NCBI GenBank assembly: GCA_006384855.1
Contig: VCJN01003572.1
Coordinates: 62,001 to 126,000, forward strand
Reading direction: 5' to 3'
Source of the DNA: Tetraselmis striata
Lineage: Eukaryota > Chlorophyta > Chlorodendrophyceae > Chlorodendrales > Chlorodendraceae
Length of the DNA stretch: 64,000 nucleotides
The position numbers and the translations under genes were made by a program. Numbering within the stretch: the first letter of the stretch is position 1; each line of letters begins with the position of its first letter. The notes under the pieces were generated by a model. It worked only from the letters and a program-made list of their open reading frames with translations. It was not told the DNA's origin and made no database searches. Positions 10,954-22,504 of this stretch are shown here, in pieces.

Positions 10954-11659
10954 ACCCCACCGCCACTGTCGTTGAGCAGCTCGTCATGCTTAGTTTTTGC
11001 TAGGTGTCGTTGTCCTGCTACACCTCCCCTCCTTGTTGGGAACTGCTTCATGAGGGACCAGCATATGCAGTAGAAAGCCGCCCGGTGCATGCCTCATGTC
11101 GCGCCAGCTGTCTGACGCCATTTCTATCAGGCTGCATGTCACTGTCCTGGTACCCATGCTGATGCTGCCCAGGGGATTTTGTGATGTGACGGCCTCAGTA
11201 CTCGTGTATTCGCTAGCAAAGCGGTGCACGAGCGGACCTGTTTACAAACAGCATATGCTAGACTGCCACGAGTAGGACGAAGCATTGCTCGATCACTCAC
11301 CCGTGCAGTTATTAATAAACACTTCATCTGGTTGCTTTGGTAGCCACACCGATGCTGTTGGCAGGGTGGCGTGATGCGGCAGCTCTGAACCCTACACCAT
11401 GCCCTGAGTGCCCTTGGCTGTGCCTCGTGAACCACCTTGGTGCTGATACTTTGCTCCCCCGCTTCTATGGCAGCTGTCCCTGGCGGACGCCAGCGCGCAC
11501 CTCCGCCACGACTGGATGCGCGAGGCCCTGCACAACTGGATCCAGCAGCAGGGGTGGGACCACGTGCTGGACGCCATCCGGCAGGCCGCCGCCAACGGGC
11601 CGGTCGCGCCCCCCTCCGGCATGCCAGGCAGTAACCTGCCCCTGGCCCAGCGCGCGTGA
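9752..11659 (+). CDS. Nudix hydrolase, diphosphoinositol-polyphosphate phosphohydrolase type
   Basis: Five exons joined by GT-AG introns with matching phase: 9752-10008, 10239-10350, 10462-10545, 10759-10911 and 11474-11659, giving 263 residues. The first 60 residues are Ser/Gly/Ala-rich; the fold begins near LVAGCLPVKW, VRVLLISS and GMVFPK. The Nudix box is complete: G124-x5-E130-x7-R138-E139-T-V-E142-E143-A-G145-V. After it come YPFVSKKQ, KGRCLAHIFVM, EELAEWPESKERTRFW and ADASAHLRHDWMREAL, the pattern of eukaryotic DIPP-type enzymes. These hydrolyse diphosphoinositol polyphosphates and diadenosine polyphosphates in cytosol or nucleus; the substrate here is inferred. Intron 4 holds a 30-base poly-C tract. 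A TGTAA motif lies at 11,896. Start chosen as the first in-frame ATG. Confidence 0.88.
10921..10950. repeat. Poly-C tract in intron 4 of the Nudix gene
   Basis: Thirty consecutive C, directly after the donor site of exon 4. One of many such tracts in the window. Confidence 0.97.
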
Positions 11660-11895
11660 GGCGCCGACCCCGGCCGAGTGTATGACTATTAAGAGTAGGC
11701 AGACCAGCGGGCCCAAAGGCAGTGCTCCCCGGGCACCGACACCGCCTCACCGCGGCTCTTTCACTGGGCGGCGGCGATTGCTTCGAGCAGACGTTTGAGC
11801 AGTGGCCCGTGCTGCAGGAAGGGTTTGTGGTGACATCAATGCATGGCGGATACCGGCACAGACGATAATTAAACCAATTCACTAGACGACATTCA

Positions 11896-11900
11896 TGTAA
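11896..11900 (+). terminator. TGTAA polyadenylation signal candidate of the Nudix gene
   Basis: TGTAA, the green-algal polyadenylation motif, 237 bases after the stop codon. The five-base motif is weak evidence alone. Confidence 0.4.
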
Positions 11901-12698
11901 CCCCCTGGCGTATCCCCCAACAGCCAGCAAATGCGGCTGAATGCCGAGTACGGCGTGGCGACCCGCTCTCCTCGTCGCCACGCCGAAGCAGGCAAGATTG
12001 CTTCTCTGAGGATTCACTGTTGACTGCATATGGTGACTTATCATGTGCGGGCTGGGCGACCGACACCTCCCATGATGTCCATTCTCCGCACGTCTTGCCA
12101 CCAGGTGGTGTACATGTATGGCAGGTGGTCCATGAGCCCCCATTCCCGCATACAACTTTGGCAACTCTCCTGCCGGCTCCATTGGCAGTGGCCACTTGAA
12201 TCGGCAGTGCAAACGTAGCAGTCAAGATTGCGTACGTGAATGGGCGGCATGCGAGAAGTCAGAGGACCTCCGCCTAATTAGCCGTAGGTATGCCGTTAAA
12301 TGATGGGGAGCAAAGGGTGCCCCCCCCCCCCCCCCCCCGGGCCGGGTGCATGGAGATCATGCTATTCATTGCCGTCCTACCGCATCACGATATAGGCCAT
12401 GCTGCTCTCCAAGTGGGCTTACATCGTGGCCGGAGCAGGCATTTCTACCGGTGTATGAAGCGATCGATGGCTGCGACATCATCGATTGGAAGACGGCAAC
12501 GGAAACCTTGCCGAGCGTCCGCAGCAAGATTATCGTTGGGCACAAGCCCTGCCAGACATTCCGGTAGCCTCAGAGCGACACGGGCCCACCACCACACACG
12601 TAGTCAAGGCGCCGCCTCCACGTGGCACTGGGCAAAACATGTCCATGCATAGCTGGACAGCCAGCGCACTCCTGTCCTTGTGCTGTACGTGGATTCCA
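11901..12698. other. Intergenic region between convergent Nudix and BtuF-like genes
   Basis: No supported exon. A poly-C tract lies at about 12,321-12,338. On the minus strand TGTAA (12,419-12,423) may be the polyadenylation signal of the BtuF-like gene. Confidence 0.4.
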
Positions 12699-14496
12699 CT
12701 ACTGAGATAGGGGCTCGCCCACACAGATCCACCCGCCTGGTGGCAGCGAAGCCGGCTTCACCCCATGCAGGATGTCCGCCAGGAATTGCCGTCCCCTGGG
12801 AAGCGCATGGCTTGATGTCATCCCTCCGCTCAAAACAGTGGCTGCCCGGATGCAGGTGGCAGCGCATGGCCGGGAAGCATGAGATGGGCAATGCGGTGGA
12901 GAGGAGCACCTGGAGGAGGCGTGGGCTGGGTCGGGAGAAGTACGAGTTGGCCTCGACGGCGTACACGCGCCCCTCCTTGAAGGCGCGCAATTCCGCCCAC
13001 CAGGGCTGCCTCTCCGCCAATGCCTCAATGTCCTTGCAAGTCCTGACAGGTAGAGCCAATGGCGGAGCAGTTGAGGGGAACTGGGGGCAGCTGATGCTCA
13101 AGCAGGCCATCCCGTTTGCTGGGGATCGCGCTCGGACCCACGCTTAGCAGTGGGCATACTTCTCCAGGGTGAAGCCACAGGGCGCCACGATGATGACGTC
13201 CGGGTCCGCCGCTTGCAGCGACTCGTTGCTGAGCCCGCAGGACGGCTCTCGCGACACTCCAAACACCACGTCTCCCCCTGCAACCGCCGGCCCCACACAG
13301 CTTCAGTCCGCTTGCCTCCGTAACTTGGACTGTCCGTTGAGCCCAAAGCCCATAGCCAACAGATTAGGCTGGTCAGGGGGCGCAGTGACGCTGCCGTGCC
13401 TGCCTGCGCCTTACCTGCGGCTGCGACCATGTCCGGGATCCAGTGCCCGCCGAAAAAGAGAGGCTCTAGCCATTCCAGAAACGCCACCCGTGGTCGCGAG
13501 ACGCCCGGCAAGCTCAGCTTCCCTGCCACCGCGTCTCTACACAAGCGGCGAGATGCGGTCACAATGGCTTGCCCCGCTCACCTGGGCTTGGCAGGTGGCA
13601 ACAGGGGGGGAGCGGAGGGGAGGGGGGGGATGCCGGACATATGATTCACCTGATGGATGTCATCCCATCCTCTATCTGCCCCACGACCTCGGCGGCCTTG
13701 GCCTGGACTCGGCATTCCTCGCCCACGGCGGTGACTGTTTTTAGCATGTCCCCAAAGTCGCTTGGCTCCAACGATACGATCCTGGTCGGGCGCAAACGCC
13801 ACGCAAATGTGGGGTGAGAGTCGACATGCCAACAGACACTCACCGCTCGCCGTGGAGGTGATTGCGGACATGGAATGCATGCCGCTTGCTGTAGCCGGGG
13901 CGCGCAGCTACCTGGTCGGGGCAGTAGATAGCACTCGAGCGCAGGTATGCTGAACCGTCTCGAAGTTCACCGCGCAAACATCGCAGAGAGCCTGCAGTTA
14001 CCGGGCGGTGTGAAGGTCAATGAATGGTGGGGAGGGAGCCAGCCCGCCACCGCATCACTCAGCGTTTCTGGAGTCCTCACCTCCAGACGGACGCCTCAAT
14101 TTCGGATTACTGTACTCAATTCACGTATGAAGGAAATCGGCAGAAATTGCCTGACCGCTGGCCTACCTGCGTGAAGATGATGCTGGGACTGAGGGCCTGC
14201 AGCACCTCCTCCTTGATGCCGTACAGGCTTTGGCCCTGCGCGATGCTCCCGGCGACCTTCTCGTTGATTTCGGACTGCGACAGCTTGGTAGGGTCGACGG
14301 CACAGGTGGTGGTAACTGGCAGCCTGGCCACCAGCTCGGGCGGGTGGTCGCACTGGTGCGTGATGCCCACGAGTCGATCCTCCAGGCCCAGGGCGGCGAC
14401 TATCTCGGTGATGCTGGGCAGCAGGGACAGCACAGTCTCCCCGCCGCGATGACGTTCAGCGCCACCAGCCGCCACTGCTGTCTGTTCGGCAGCCAT
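12699..14496 (-). CDS. BtuF-like helical-backbone metal-receptor (cobalamin/iron-type periplasmic-binding fold) protein
   Basis: Seven exons on the minus strand: 14496-14167, 13991-13912, 13781-13650, 13536-13415, 13277-13160, 13042-12910 and 12795-12699, about 337 residues. Phases agree at the first five junctions. Motifs: VLSLLPSITEIVAALGLEDR and VGITHQCDHP near the start, LCDVCAVNFETV, RIVSLEPSDFGDML, VAFLEWLEPLFFGGHWIPDM, PDVIIVAPCGF, and GRVYAVEANSYFSRPSPRLL. These follow the substrate-binding component of bacterial B12/siderophore ABC importers; stand-alone relatives occur in plants and algae. No signal peptide or lipobox is seen, so it is probably cytosolic or plastidic and its ligand is unknown. 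The last junction is odd: the acceptor at 12,795 leaves the family-like ending GRQFLADILHGVKP one base out of phase after four G. The alternative in-phase reading ends at 12,604 without family resemblance. Confidence 0.85.
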
Positions 14497-15682
14497 CGCG
14501 ACGACCGCACCGGGGAGGACGCTGTGCCACGAAGAAGCGAGGAAGGATGTTTCGGGTGCGCGACCTGCTGATACTGCTTACTCACGTCAGTGCGACAAAG
14601 GGCAAAACAAGCTGCTGCGAAGCAAGCAGGTACCCCCGGTGCCGGTAGTCGCTACAGGGTAGGGTAGTCCTTAGTTATTTTATATCAAGTAGCTATTTAT
14701 ATCAAGTGGTGATTTCCGATATCGCCTTCTGCTGCTAGCTCATGTAATTAATAATATCAAGTAGCTAGCAGGCGACGGGTTTCACTGGTGCCAGTCCTGT
14801 GCCGGGGGCGAAAAAAAACTAAAAAAGCAGGCGACACTGATCTTTTTAGTTTTAACTTTCATCTTTCAACTTTCAACTTTTAACTGATCATTTTACTCAA
14901 ACTGTAAAATATATGGTGATACGAGCTCGTCTCCTGCTTCCTATTTTACTTGCTGTCATACCGTTATGTGGCTGTTTTATATCGCATATGTTTCGCATAT
15001 ATTATATGCATTATCCACAGAGCCGGCGGTAACACGCCGCGGTGCTCGTCGTGCTGCGTGGCGCTGCTGGGGGATATTGTCCTGCTGATTATAGTCACGG
15101 AATAGTCACGAAATAAAATAGCAGTGCTCATATAACCGTTCGTGATGTGCAAGTAGTCGCCGACGATGCCTGGCGGTATATGCCGGTAAACCCTAAAGCC
15201 CTAAAAGACGACACAGACTCTCTGCTCCTCTGCACGACGCCCCGCTGGCGGTGTAAAATGGGCCAGTGCGCGGTAGTTCTCCTTGCTGGACGCCGGCCCG
15301 GGGCGGGTGTGACCCTGCTACTGCGGTGTCCCAGCCAACCCAGCAGCGCATCAAGTCCAACCCGGATGGATCACCGGACTGGACAGGCAGCATAACAGGG
15401 ACCTGCACTCGGAGGGCGTCGGCTGCTCCGCCGGGGACTCTCCGTCAGTCTACCGGGTCTGCCGTCGACAGCGCTGCGTCGCTGCTCTGTCATTTCGCGC
15501 AGTGCCGCGTCCGGTTTATGTCCGAATCGGACTACAAAGCACCAGTGCGCGCAACACTTCGGATAATCCACTCTCTCAACACCTACACTCGCCTAGTGCG
15601 CTACAAGTCGCCGCCACGGTAGTAGCTGGCAGCAGCACATACACACACGCACACGCAGTGCCGGGCTCCTCCTCGCCCCGTC
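14497..15682. other. Intergenic region between divergent BtuF-like and TIR-WD40 genes
   Basis: No supported gene. AT-rich from 14,660 to 15,000, with the word TATCAAGTAGCTA repeated near 14,684 and 14,755. At 14,779-14,822 a short block (TTCACTGGTGCCAGTCCTGTG, then an A-run) matches the 3' end of the LINE at 50,474-50,515 and is probably a LINE 3'-end scrap. Confidence 0.5.
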
Positions 15683-18600
15683 ATGTCGGTGCCGCCGCCG
15701 CGGGAGGGCCGGTCCGTGTCGGAGTACGAGCTGCAGACTCGCCCCGCTTCGCCTGCGGTGACTCAGCACAGCGCGCGGGAGGACGCGCCCTCGCCCAGCG
15801 CCGACGACAAGGTAAGAGCCCGCGCGCTCTCAGCCTCTCGCCTGGGCCCAAGCTGCCGGTGGTTGCGGCCGGAAGGTGGAGCTGCGCACGCTCCTGTTCG
15901 GCGCCTACTAACCCACGCCCGGCGGAAATTTCCAACCCTCGCCAGCATTTTCTCGCCGTTTTCAAGCAACGAGTTCGGTTTGGGCGTTGAGCATTTTGAA
16001 CAGTGAACATCGGCTGTGACTCGTCACGCGCCTCGCTCCCGCAACGCTCCTGTGGAAGCATTTCCACCGTGTGTAGTCGCTATCTACGGTATGCTTCCAC
16101 CTGCGACTCGGTGGTGGGCTTGCAAATCTCAGGTCCAAGCTGTTATCACATCGGCAAGGGACTTCTTTTTTATATTTTCTTTCTTTCTCTGTTTTTGGAG
16201 TGAAGATGGTGGGGTCAGGCACCAGCTAGCCACCGTGATATGATACTGATATATGTACACAAAAAAGCGCATCCCACCTTGCGGCGCTCTGATGATGGTT
16301 AAGACCCTTTCTCTCCCACCCTCTGCTGCTGCTGCTGATCACTTCGCCCTGGCGCGTACCACCTTGCCAGGACTCTGGGATGGAGCACAGCTGGGTGAAC
16401 GTGCAGGTGCGCTGCGAGGACCTCGAGGACGCCTTTCCCCCACGCGGGAGAGCCACGTCAGGCAGCAGCTCCGCCAACATCAGCATCCACCACCGGCACG
16501 CCCACTCCCTCGCCCAGCTCAACGGCGGCGCGGAGCACTGGCGCACCACCAAGGCCTTCCGGCGCGTGGAGGAGCAGCGGCGGCTGCTGAACCAGGGCGG
16601 ATGCTCGCACCGCCTGTTCATGAGCCACTCCTGGCGGGACCCCAAGACCCAGGCCACCAAGCGCCGCATCGTGGCGCACCTCAGCACGCCGCAGCAGCAG
16701 GGCGGCCCCGGGCTGTCGTACTGGGCGGACTGGCTGGACCTGCAGGCGGGGAGCAACGGAGGGCTGCCGTGGAGTGCAGAGGTGGAGGAGAGCATCGCGA
16801 GCTGCTCCAAGTTTGTGGCGCTGGTGGACGCGGCGTGGCTGACCACATACAGCTGCCTGCAGGCGCGCCACCATTCCCCAACCCTTTTCATCCCATCCCA
16901 TCCGATTACGCGCACACGCAGACACAAACACGCACCGGATAAGTTAGCGTCATTTCATATACATGTGCTGACACACACAGTCATAAGAACACCGTGTATA
17001 AGAAGTGGCCCTGCTTATACCTGTCCGAGGTCAGACGGAACCACAGAGAAACGAAGGAGCATAGCAAATGTTTCTGTAGGTTGCATGCGTGCTCAATGTA
17101 ATTGAGGCTTGAATTACATGGTCAGTTGAATTGATATGTTTGTGAGACGGCCCTGCGATTGTCCTCCTTGTCCTCCCACGGCCAAGTTCATTTATGTTTG
17201 CGGTACTGTACCCGTACCTCCAGTATTTTCAATATACACTTTGCTTTTTAATATCCGCACACGGATGTTCTGCATTAGATTTGCTCAATCGGCGGGTGCG
17301 GTGGGATAGAGACCGGGGCAGTTAACGGTGCTGATTAGCGGGCTTGGTCGGTTGCATGCACAGGAGCTGGCGCTGGCCCTGAAGCACGACAAGCCGGTGG
17401 TGGTGCTGGTGCTGGACCAGCTGGGCTGGGAGCTGCTGATGGAGGACGTGGAGGAGGGCGCGGCGCGCGCCAAGGTGGCGGCGGACATCCATTTTGAGGA
17501 GTCGCCGGAGCGGGCGGTGTCGGCGTGGCAGCTGCCGGCGCTGAGCACCTGGGACAAGGAGCGCCAGGCGTGGTGGATGGGCGGCCAGCCGAGCGGCTGC
17601 TTTCTGTACTGCGGCGAGGAGGTGGTGCTGGGGGGCACGCTGACGGGGGCGATGGTGGAGCACCTGTTCGGCTGCCTGCGGGAGCTGGACCTTTGCCCCT
17701 GCTGGGAGGTGGAGCAGGACAGCAGCCCGTACGGCCTCCTCCACGCCGCGGCGCAGTGCGTCGAGAAGGACCTCGACCACTATGCCGACCACGCGCAGCT
17801 GAGCGCGATGGCCACGGCGTGGGCCGGCGACGGGCGCCCGCCCGCCCTGCTCCTGCCGGCCGGCGACGCGTCGGCGTGGGCGCGCTGGCTCGATGTCGCC
17901 GGCAGCACCGGGCGACAGCCATTGCCGAGCGGCCTGCAGGAAGAGTACGTCGAGGCGTCGCTCGCCGTGGCGCGGCGCTCCCAAGTCGGCGCTCGAGCCG
18001 CCGGCATCGCCTGCGTGGTGCTGCTCCTGTTGACCTCCATCGTCGGCTTTGCGCTGGCGGTGCACTATGGCGTGGAGCTCGGAGCCGCGAAGTCGGCCAC
18101 AGAAGCGGCGGCGGAGTCTATCCGCAGCGCGGAGGCGCGTGCCGCGGAGGCTTTGCAGACCGCGAGAGCATCCGCGGCGGCGGCGGCGGCCGCGGACGCG
18201 GCTTTAGCTGCCGCTCGGACGGGCCAGGACGTTTCCGACCTACGCACGAAGGAGGCTGTGGGCCTCGCGACGCTGTCTCTCATCAAAGCGCGGCGAGACA
18301 GCGCCGAGGCGCAGCTGTGGGAGTTCAAGTTGCTGGACGCCGTGCTCGGGCGAATGAGCGGAGAGGGGCTGGCGACGGTGGAGGCGGCGGCCGTGTCGGC
18401 GGCGCGCGACCTGCTGGCCCGCCCATTTGGACCCCGCGCCGTGGTGCGCAGCTACGTCACGGGGGGCGTCGACTCCATCGCGTGGGCGCCCGCCGGGCGG
18501 GCCTTTGCCTCGGGCAGCGGCTACGGCGGCGGGGCCATCGTGGTCTGGGGGCTGCGCCCCGACGGCGTGGTGAACGTGGGCGAGGCGCAGGCGGTGCAGG

Positions 18601-21600
18601 CGCACGACTCCGGCGTCACGGCGCTGGCGTGGTCGCAACATGATCTCCTGGCCTCCGGTGGATTCAACGGGGGCATTGCCCTATGGCAGGTGTCGCCTGC
18701 TCTGAGAATCCGCGCAGCTTCGCCCTACGCCGCCCTCTCGGGGCACACCCAGCGCGTGAGCAGCCTGAGCTGGAGCCCGTCGGAGGACGGCGTCCTGGCG
18801 TCGGCGTCCTGGGACGGCACTCTTGCGCTGTGGAACACCTCCACGGGGCAACAGGTGTCCGACTGGACCGGCCACGCCGGTGAGGTCCACTCGCTGGCCT
18901 ACTCACTGGACGGAGGTCTCTTGGCGTCCGGCGGCGCCGACCGGATGGTGCGACTGTGGGCTGCCACCAGCGGTGCGCCCACCGAGGTCGCGGCGCTGGA
19001 GGGCCACTCTGACGAGGTGCGCTGCCTGGCATGGGCGGCGTCCGGCGTGCTCGCCAGCGGTGCACTGGACGACACGGTGCGCGTGTGGGACCTTCGCGAC
19101 ATCAACCGTCGCAGCGGGGCCAGCACCAACACGATTCCGAGCGCGGTGATCACGGGCCACTCGCGTGGCATCACAGCCATCAGCTGGTCGCCGAATTCCA
19201 GTTTCCTGGCGACGGGCAGGTAAACCCCCCTCCTTGTCATGTTAGTCCAAATGCAATACACTCTCCGGCTATCTCCGATTGATCTTCCACCAAAAAAGGC
19301 ACCCGCTGCTCGTTTATCGTACTCGTAATCTCAATAGTGCCGACTTCTTCTGGTTGTCGGGTATGCGGATTACATATATAAACGGGATTATACATAGGAT
19401 ATATATTAATATCAATTTATACATGGGTATATTACCGTAAGGAGATCAACAATTGGCCAAGCAGTAACTGCTGCGACCATTGACTTCTAATCCTCGCTAA
19501 TACCGTATTATTATCAAATGTGAGTATTACATATTATTGTGCAGATGCTTTCCCTCTCTCTACACACAGACACACACACACAGACAGACACAGACACACA
19601 GACACACACACAGACACACACAGACACACACAGACACACACACACACACACACACAAGTGATAGAGGGCGACTCGCACGCACGCATATTCCTTACAGATT
19701 ACAAGATCGACTGCTATACCGTCGGGGTACAGGTACCAGTACCAACATATATGCTGCTGTCTATTCGCTGCAGAAATGTATAAACTTATCAGCAAACACA
19801 AGCGCGCGTAATCTCTCAGATAAAGACTGGACAAATACCCCTCGGCTAGTACGGCAGCATGGGCGATTATATACCACTCTAGAAAGTTTGTATATATATA
19901 TTCTGTGTCGATTATATCGATTCTGTGTCCATTATATTCTGTGGCGATTATATATGATAGTCTGTGTCGAAATATCGGTATCCGTATACAAATCCACGAA
20001 TGTCGACGAGCCCAACTCTCAAGCCAAATGATGAACTGTGTATGGCTGGCTGTACTGAGTTCACACCCCTCCCGCTGCTCTCTGCAATCCTCACCCGATC
20101 GTCATCGCACTTCAGCTGGGACGAGACCATTCGAGTGTGGACCGCGAGCCAAGACAGCGCGCTAAGTTTTGACCCTGTACCCGCCGAGGTTGTGACCGGC
20201 CAGACCGGCGGCGTCTGGGCCGTGGAGTGGGCTCCCGCGTCTGCGGGGGGCTACCTCGCGTCCTCGTCTGGCAGCGAGAACTCCACTGTCCACCTGTGGG
20301 CAGTGCCTGCGGATGTGCAGCCAGATGTCAACGGCCCCGATGAGGGCGCGGCACCTCAGGCGGGGCCCGTGCAGACTGTGCCGGAGGCTGAGTCGGTCAT
20401 GCTCGCGTGGGCACCCGACGGTCGCTCGCTAGCCAGAGTTCCACGAGGCAACGTGGACTCCATCCAGGTCTCCGTCGTGTCGGCAGAGGGGTACATCGAT
20501 GCCTCCGCCCCCGTGATCTCGCTGACGGGGCACAGCGCTCCGATATCCGCGCTCGTATGGTTGCCCTCCGGCTCCATGCATGCCCTGGCAAGCGCAGCTC
20601 GTGACGATCAAGTGCGGCTGTGGCTGCTTGGTGGAGGCAGCAACAAGAAGCCCGCAATGTCGCTCGTCGCGAGAGGGCCGCCCATGTGGGCAGTGTCCCT
20701 CGCGTGGACGCCTGCCGGGCTGCTCGCCGGATCATGGGACGGCACGCTGCGCCTGGTCCACACGAACGAAGTCACGCTCCGAGATGGCGAGGCCATGCGT
20801 GCCAGCGTGCTATGGAGTCGACACGACGACAGCGAGTGGTTGCGACATCTTCCGGAGATGCAAGTCGTATGGTCATCTGGCGGCTCGCATTTCGCGGTCC
20901 GCGATGGCCCTACCATTCGCGGCTGGTCGGTGGGCGAGAACGGCACTACGGAGGCAATCGCGACGTCTCGTCAGCCAGGCCAAGATAATTTCTCCGTCGC
21001 GGTGCGCTCGGCTTCCGGGAAGTTCCTCGCTGCCGCCGATGCTGACGCACCGACAATATCCATCCTGAGGCTCGTCGACTCTGATAACGGATACGGAACT
21101 GCCTGGGAGCCGGTCCAGATGCTGAACGGACACGCGGGTGTTGTGACGTCACTGGCATGGCAGCCTCATTCGACGCGCCTGGTGCTCGCGTCCGGCAGCG
21201 CCGATGGTGCCATCCTGCTGTGGGCTACCGACAGTCCTCGCGACAACGGCATGCACCAACTGTCAAACAGTCGGCAGCTCGACGGGCATGCTGGGGCTGT
21301 GTCCGCGTTGGCTTGGCACCCTCGTAACGATGTGCTGGCGAGCGGCGGAGCGGACGGAGACGTCCTTATCTGGCTCGTCGACGACGCGGAGTCGAACGAC
21401 AAGCTTCGGCCCTCCCTGCTGGAGGGGCACTCGGGAGCCGTCCTAGCAGTGGCATGGTCGCCGACGGGCGACTTCCTCGGTAGCTCGTCGGAGGACAGCA
21501 CGCTCCGGATATGGGCCGCCCAGCGGTCATCAGCGGTGCAGGTTCGACGCAATGAACTCCCCGTGGTGTCTCTCGCCTGGTCGCCCACAGGCCAATTTAT

Positions 21601-22397
21601 GGCGGCCCTGGATCGGAGCGGCGATGTGTTTCCTTTGGGGCGTCGAGAACGCGGGGCCCGTGACGGTGGCGTACGGCAAGCAGGCGGCGGAACCAGCAGC
21701 GCGTGCGTCGTCGACTCGCAAGCTCGGCGCCATTGCCTGGTCGCCTGACGGTACGCAGCTCGCACTCGTCGAGAGCGGAGCAAACTCTGTGCTGTTGTGG
21801 AACGTCAGCGAGCTGCTCCCGGCCGGCAGCCCAATCGAGACGCCGCAGTGGCAGGGTCGTCCGCCTCGGCCGATGCTTGGGCACACGAACCCTGTGCGAG
21901 CGTTGGCATGGGACCCCACTGGCACCTTGTTGGCGTCCGGGGCCGACGACGCGCGCGTCATTATCTGGGACGCCGCTGCCCGGGATGTCATCCCAATGAC
22001 TGTGCTGACCGGACACGCGGGAAGCGTTCAGGGAATCGCATGGGCTCCCACGCGAGACCTGCTGGCGTCCGCCGATCACCAGGCTGTGCGCCTCTGGGCG
22101 GTGCTGCCCGATGGGAGGGTGGACGGTGCCGCCGTGCAAGTCCTACAGAGCGCGGACGCCGCGCAGCCGGTCTCGATTGCCTGGTCTCCAGCGGGCGCTG
22201 TGTTGGCGGACACCGGCGGCTCCAGTGGGGCGCTGCGGCTGTGGCGTGACCTCCGGGCGCATGAGATGCGGCCCTACCTTGCACGCCTGCTGTTTGGGCG
22301 GAACCTCACGATCACGGAGGCTGAGCTGGCGCGCTGGGGGATCCCGCGCGCAGTGACCGCCTTCCCAGAGCTGCTGAGGTTGCAACCCCAAGACTAG
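15683..22397 (+). CDS. TIR - transmembrane - WD40 (about 20 repeats) receptor-like protein, one frameshift
   Basis: Exons 15683-15811, 16371-16862, 17364-19219 and 20116-22397, about 1590 residues once a slip near 21,630 is allowed for. Domains: disordered N-terminus; TIR from about residue 121 (RLFMSHSWRD) to 250, with Glu180 in AEVEESI at the NADase position; a helical linker (YADHAQL, LLLPAGDASAWARWL, PLPSGLQEEYVEAS) as in bacterial TIR-WD40 proteins; one membrane helix near 421-440 (CVVLLLLTSIVGFALAV); an Ala-rich coiled coil; then about 20 WD40 repeats from residue 574, enough for three seven-bladed propellers. Intron 2 splits the TIR domain and uses a GC donor. Intron 3 splits a WD40 repeat seamlessly (LATGS-WDETIRVW). 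At GTGTTTCC the frame shifts by one T; without it GDVFLWGVENAG reads through. Function inferred: innate-immune or stress sensor. Confidence 0.85.
16863..17363 (+). other. GC-AG intron inside the TIR domain
   Basis: Exon 2 ends TGCCTGCAG and is followed by GCGCGC, not GT. The acceptor GCATGCACAG ends at 17,363. Joining gives YSCLQ-ELALALKHDKPVVV, the uninterrupted TIR core, so no other junction keeps both frame and homology. Confidence 0.65.
19562..19656. repeat. CA/CAGA microsatellite in intron 3 of the TIR-WD40 gene
   Basis: Mixed ACAC and ACAGAC units. Intronic, with no coding meaning. Confidence 0.95.
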
Positions 22398-22463
22398 GCA
22401 GGAGGAAAGCGGGTATTCATGGCTTCTCATTTTCCTAGCCGCTTTTAATTTTAATTTTTAGTT

Positions 22464-22468
22464 TGTAA
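22464..22468 (+). terminator. TGTAA polyadenylation signal candidate of the TIR-WD40 gene
   Basis: TGTAA 67 bases after the stop codon in a T-rich 3' UTR, the usual green-algal position. Confidence 0.6.
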
Positions 22469-22504
22469 CTGAAAAATATTGTGCTTGTATTTCCAGTGCT
22501 GCGC

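Noticed and set aside
17322-18065. 247-codon minus-strand ORF and other shadows in the TIR-WD40 exon
   Set aside because: GC-rich codon third positions open antisense frames; the sense strand carries recognisable domains.
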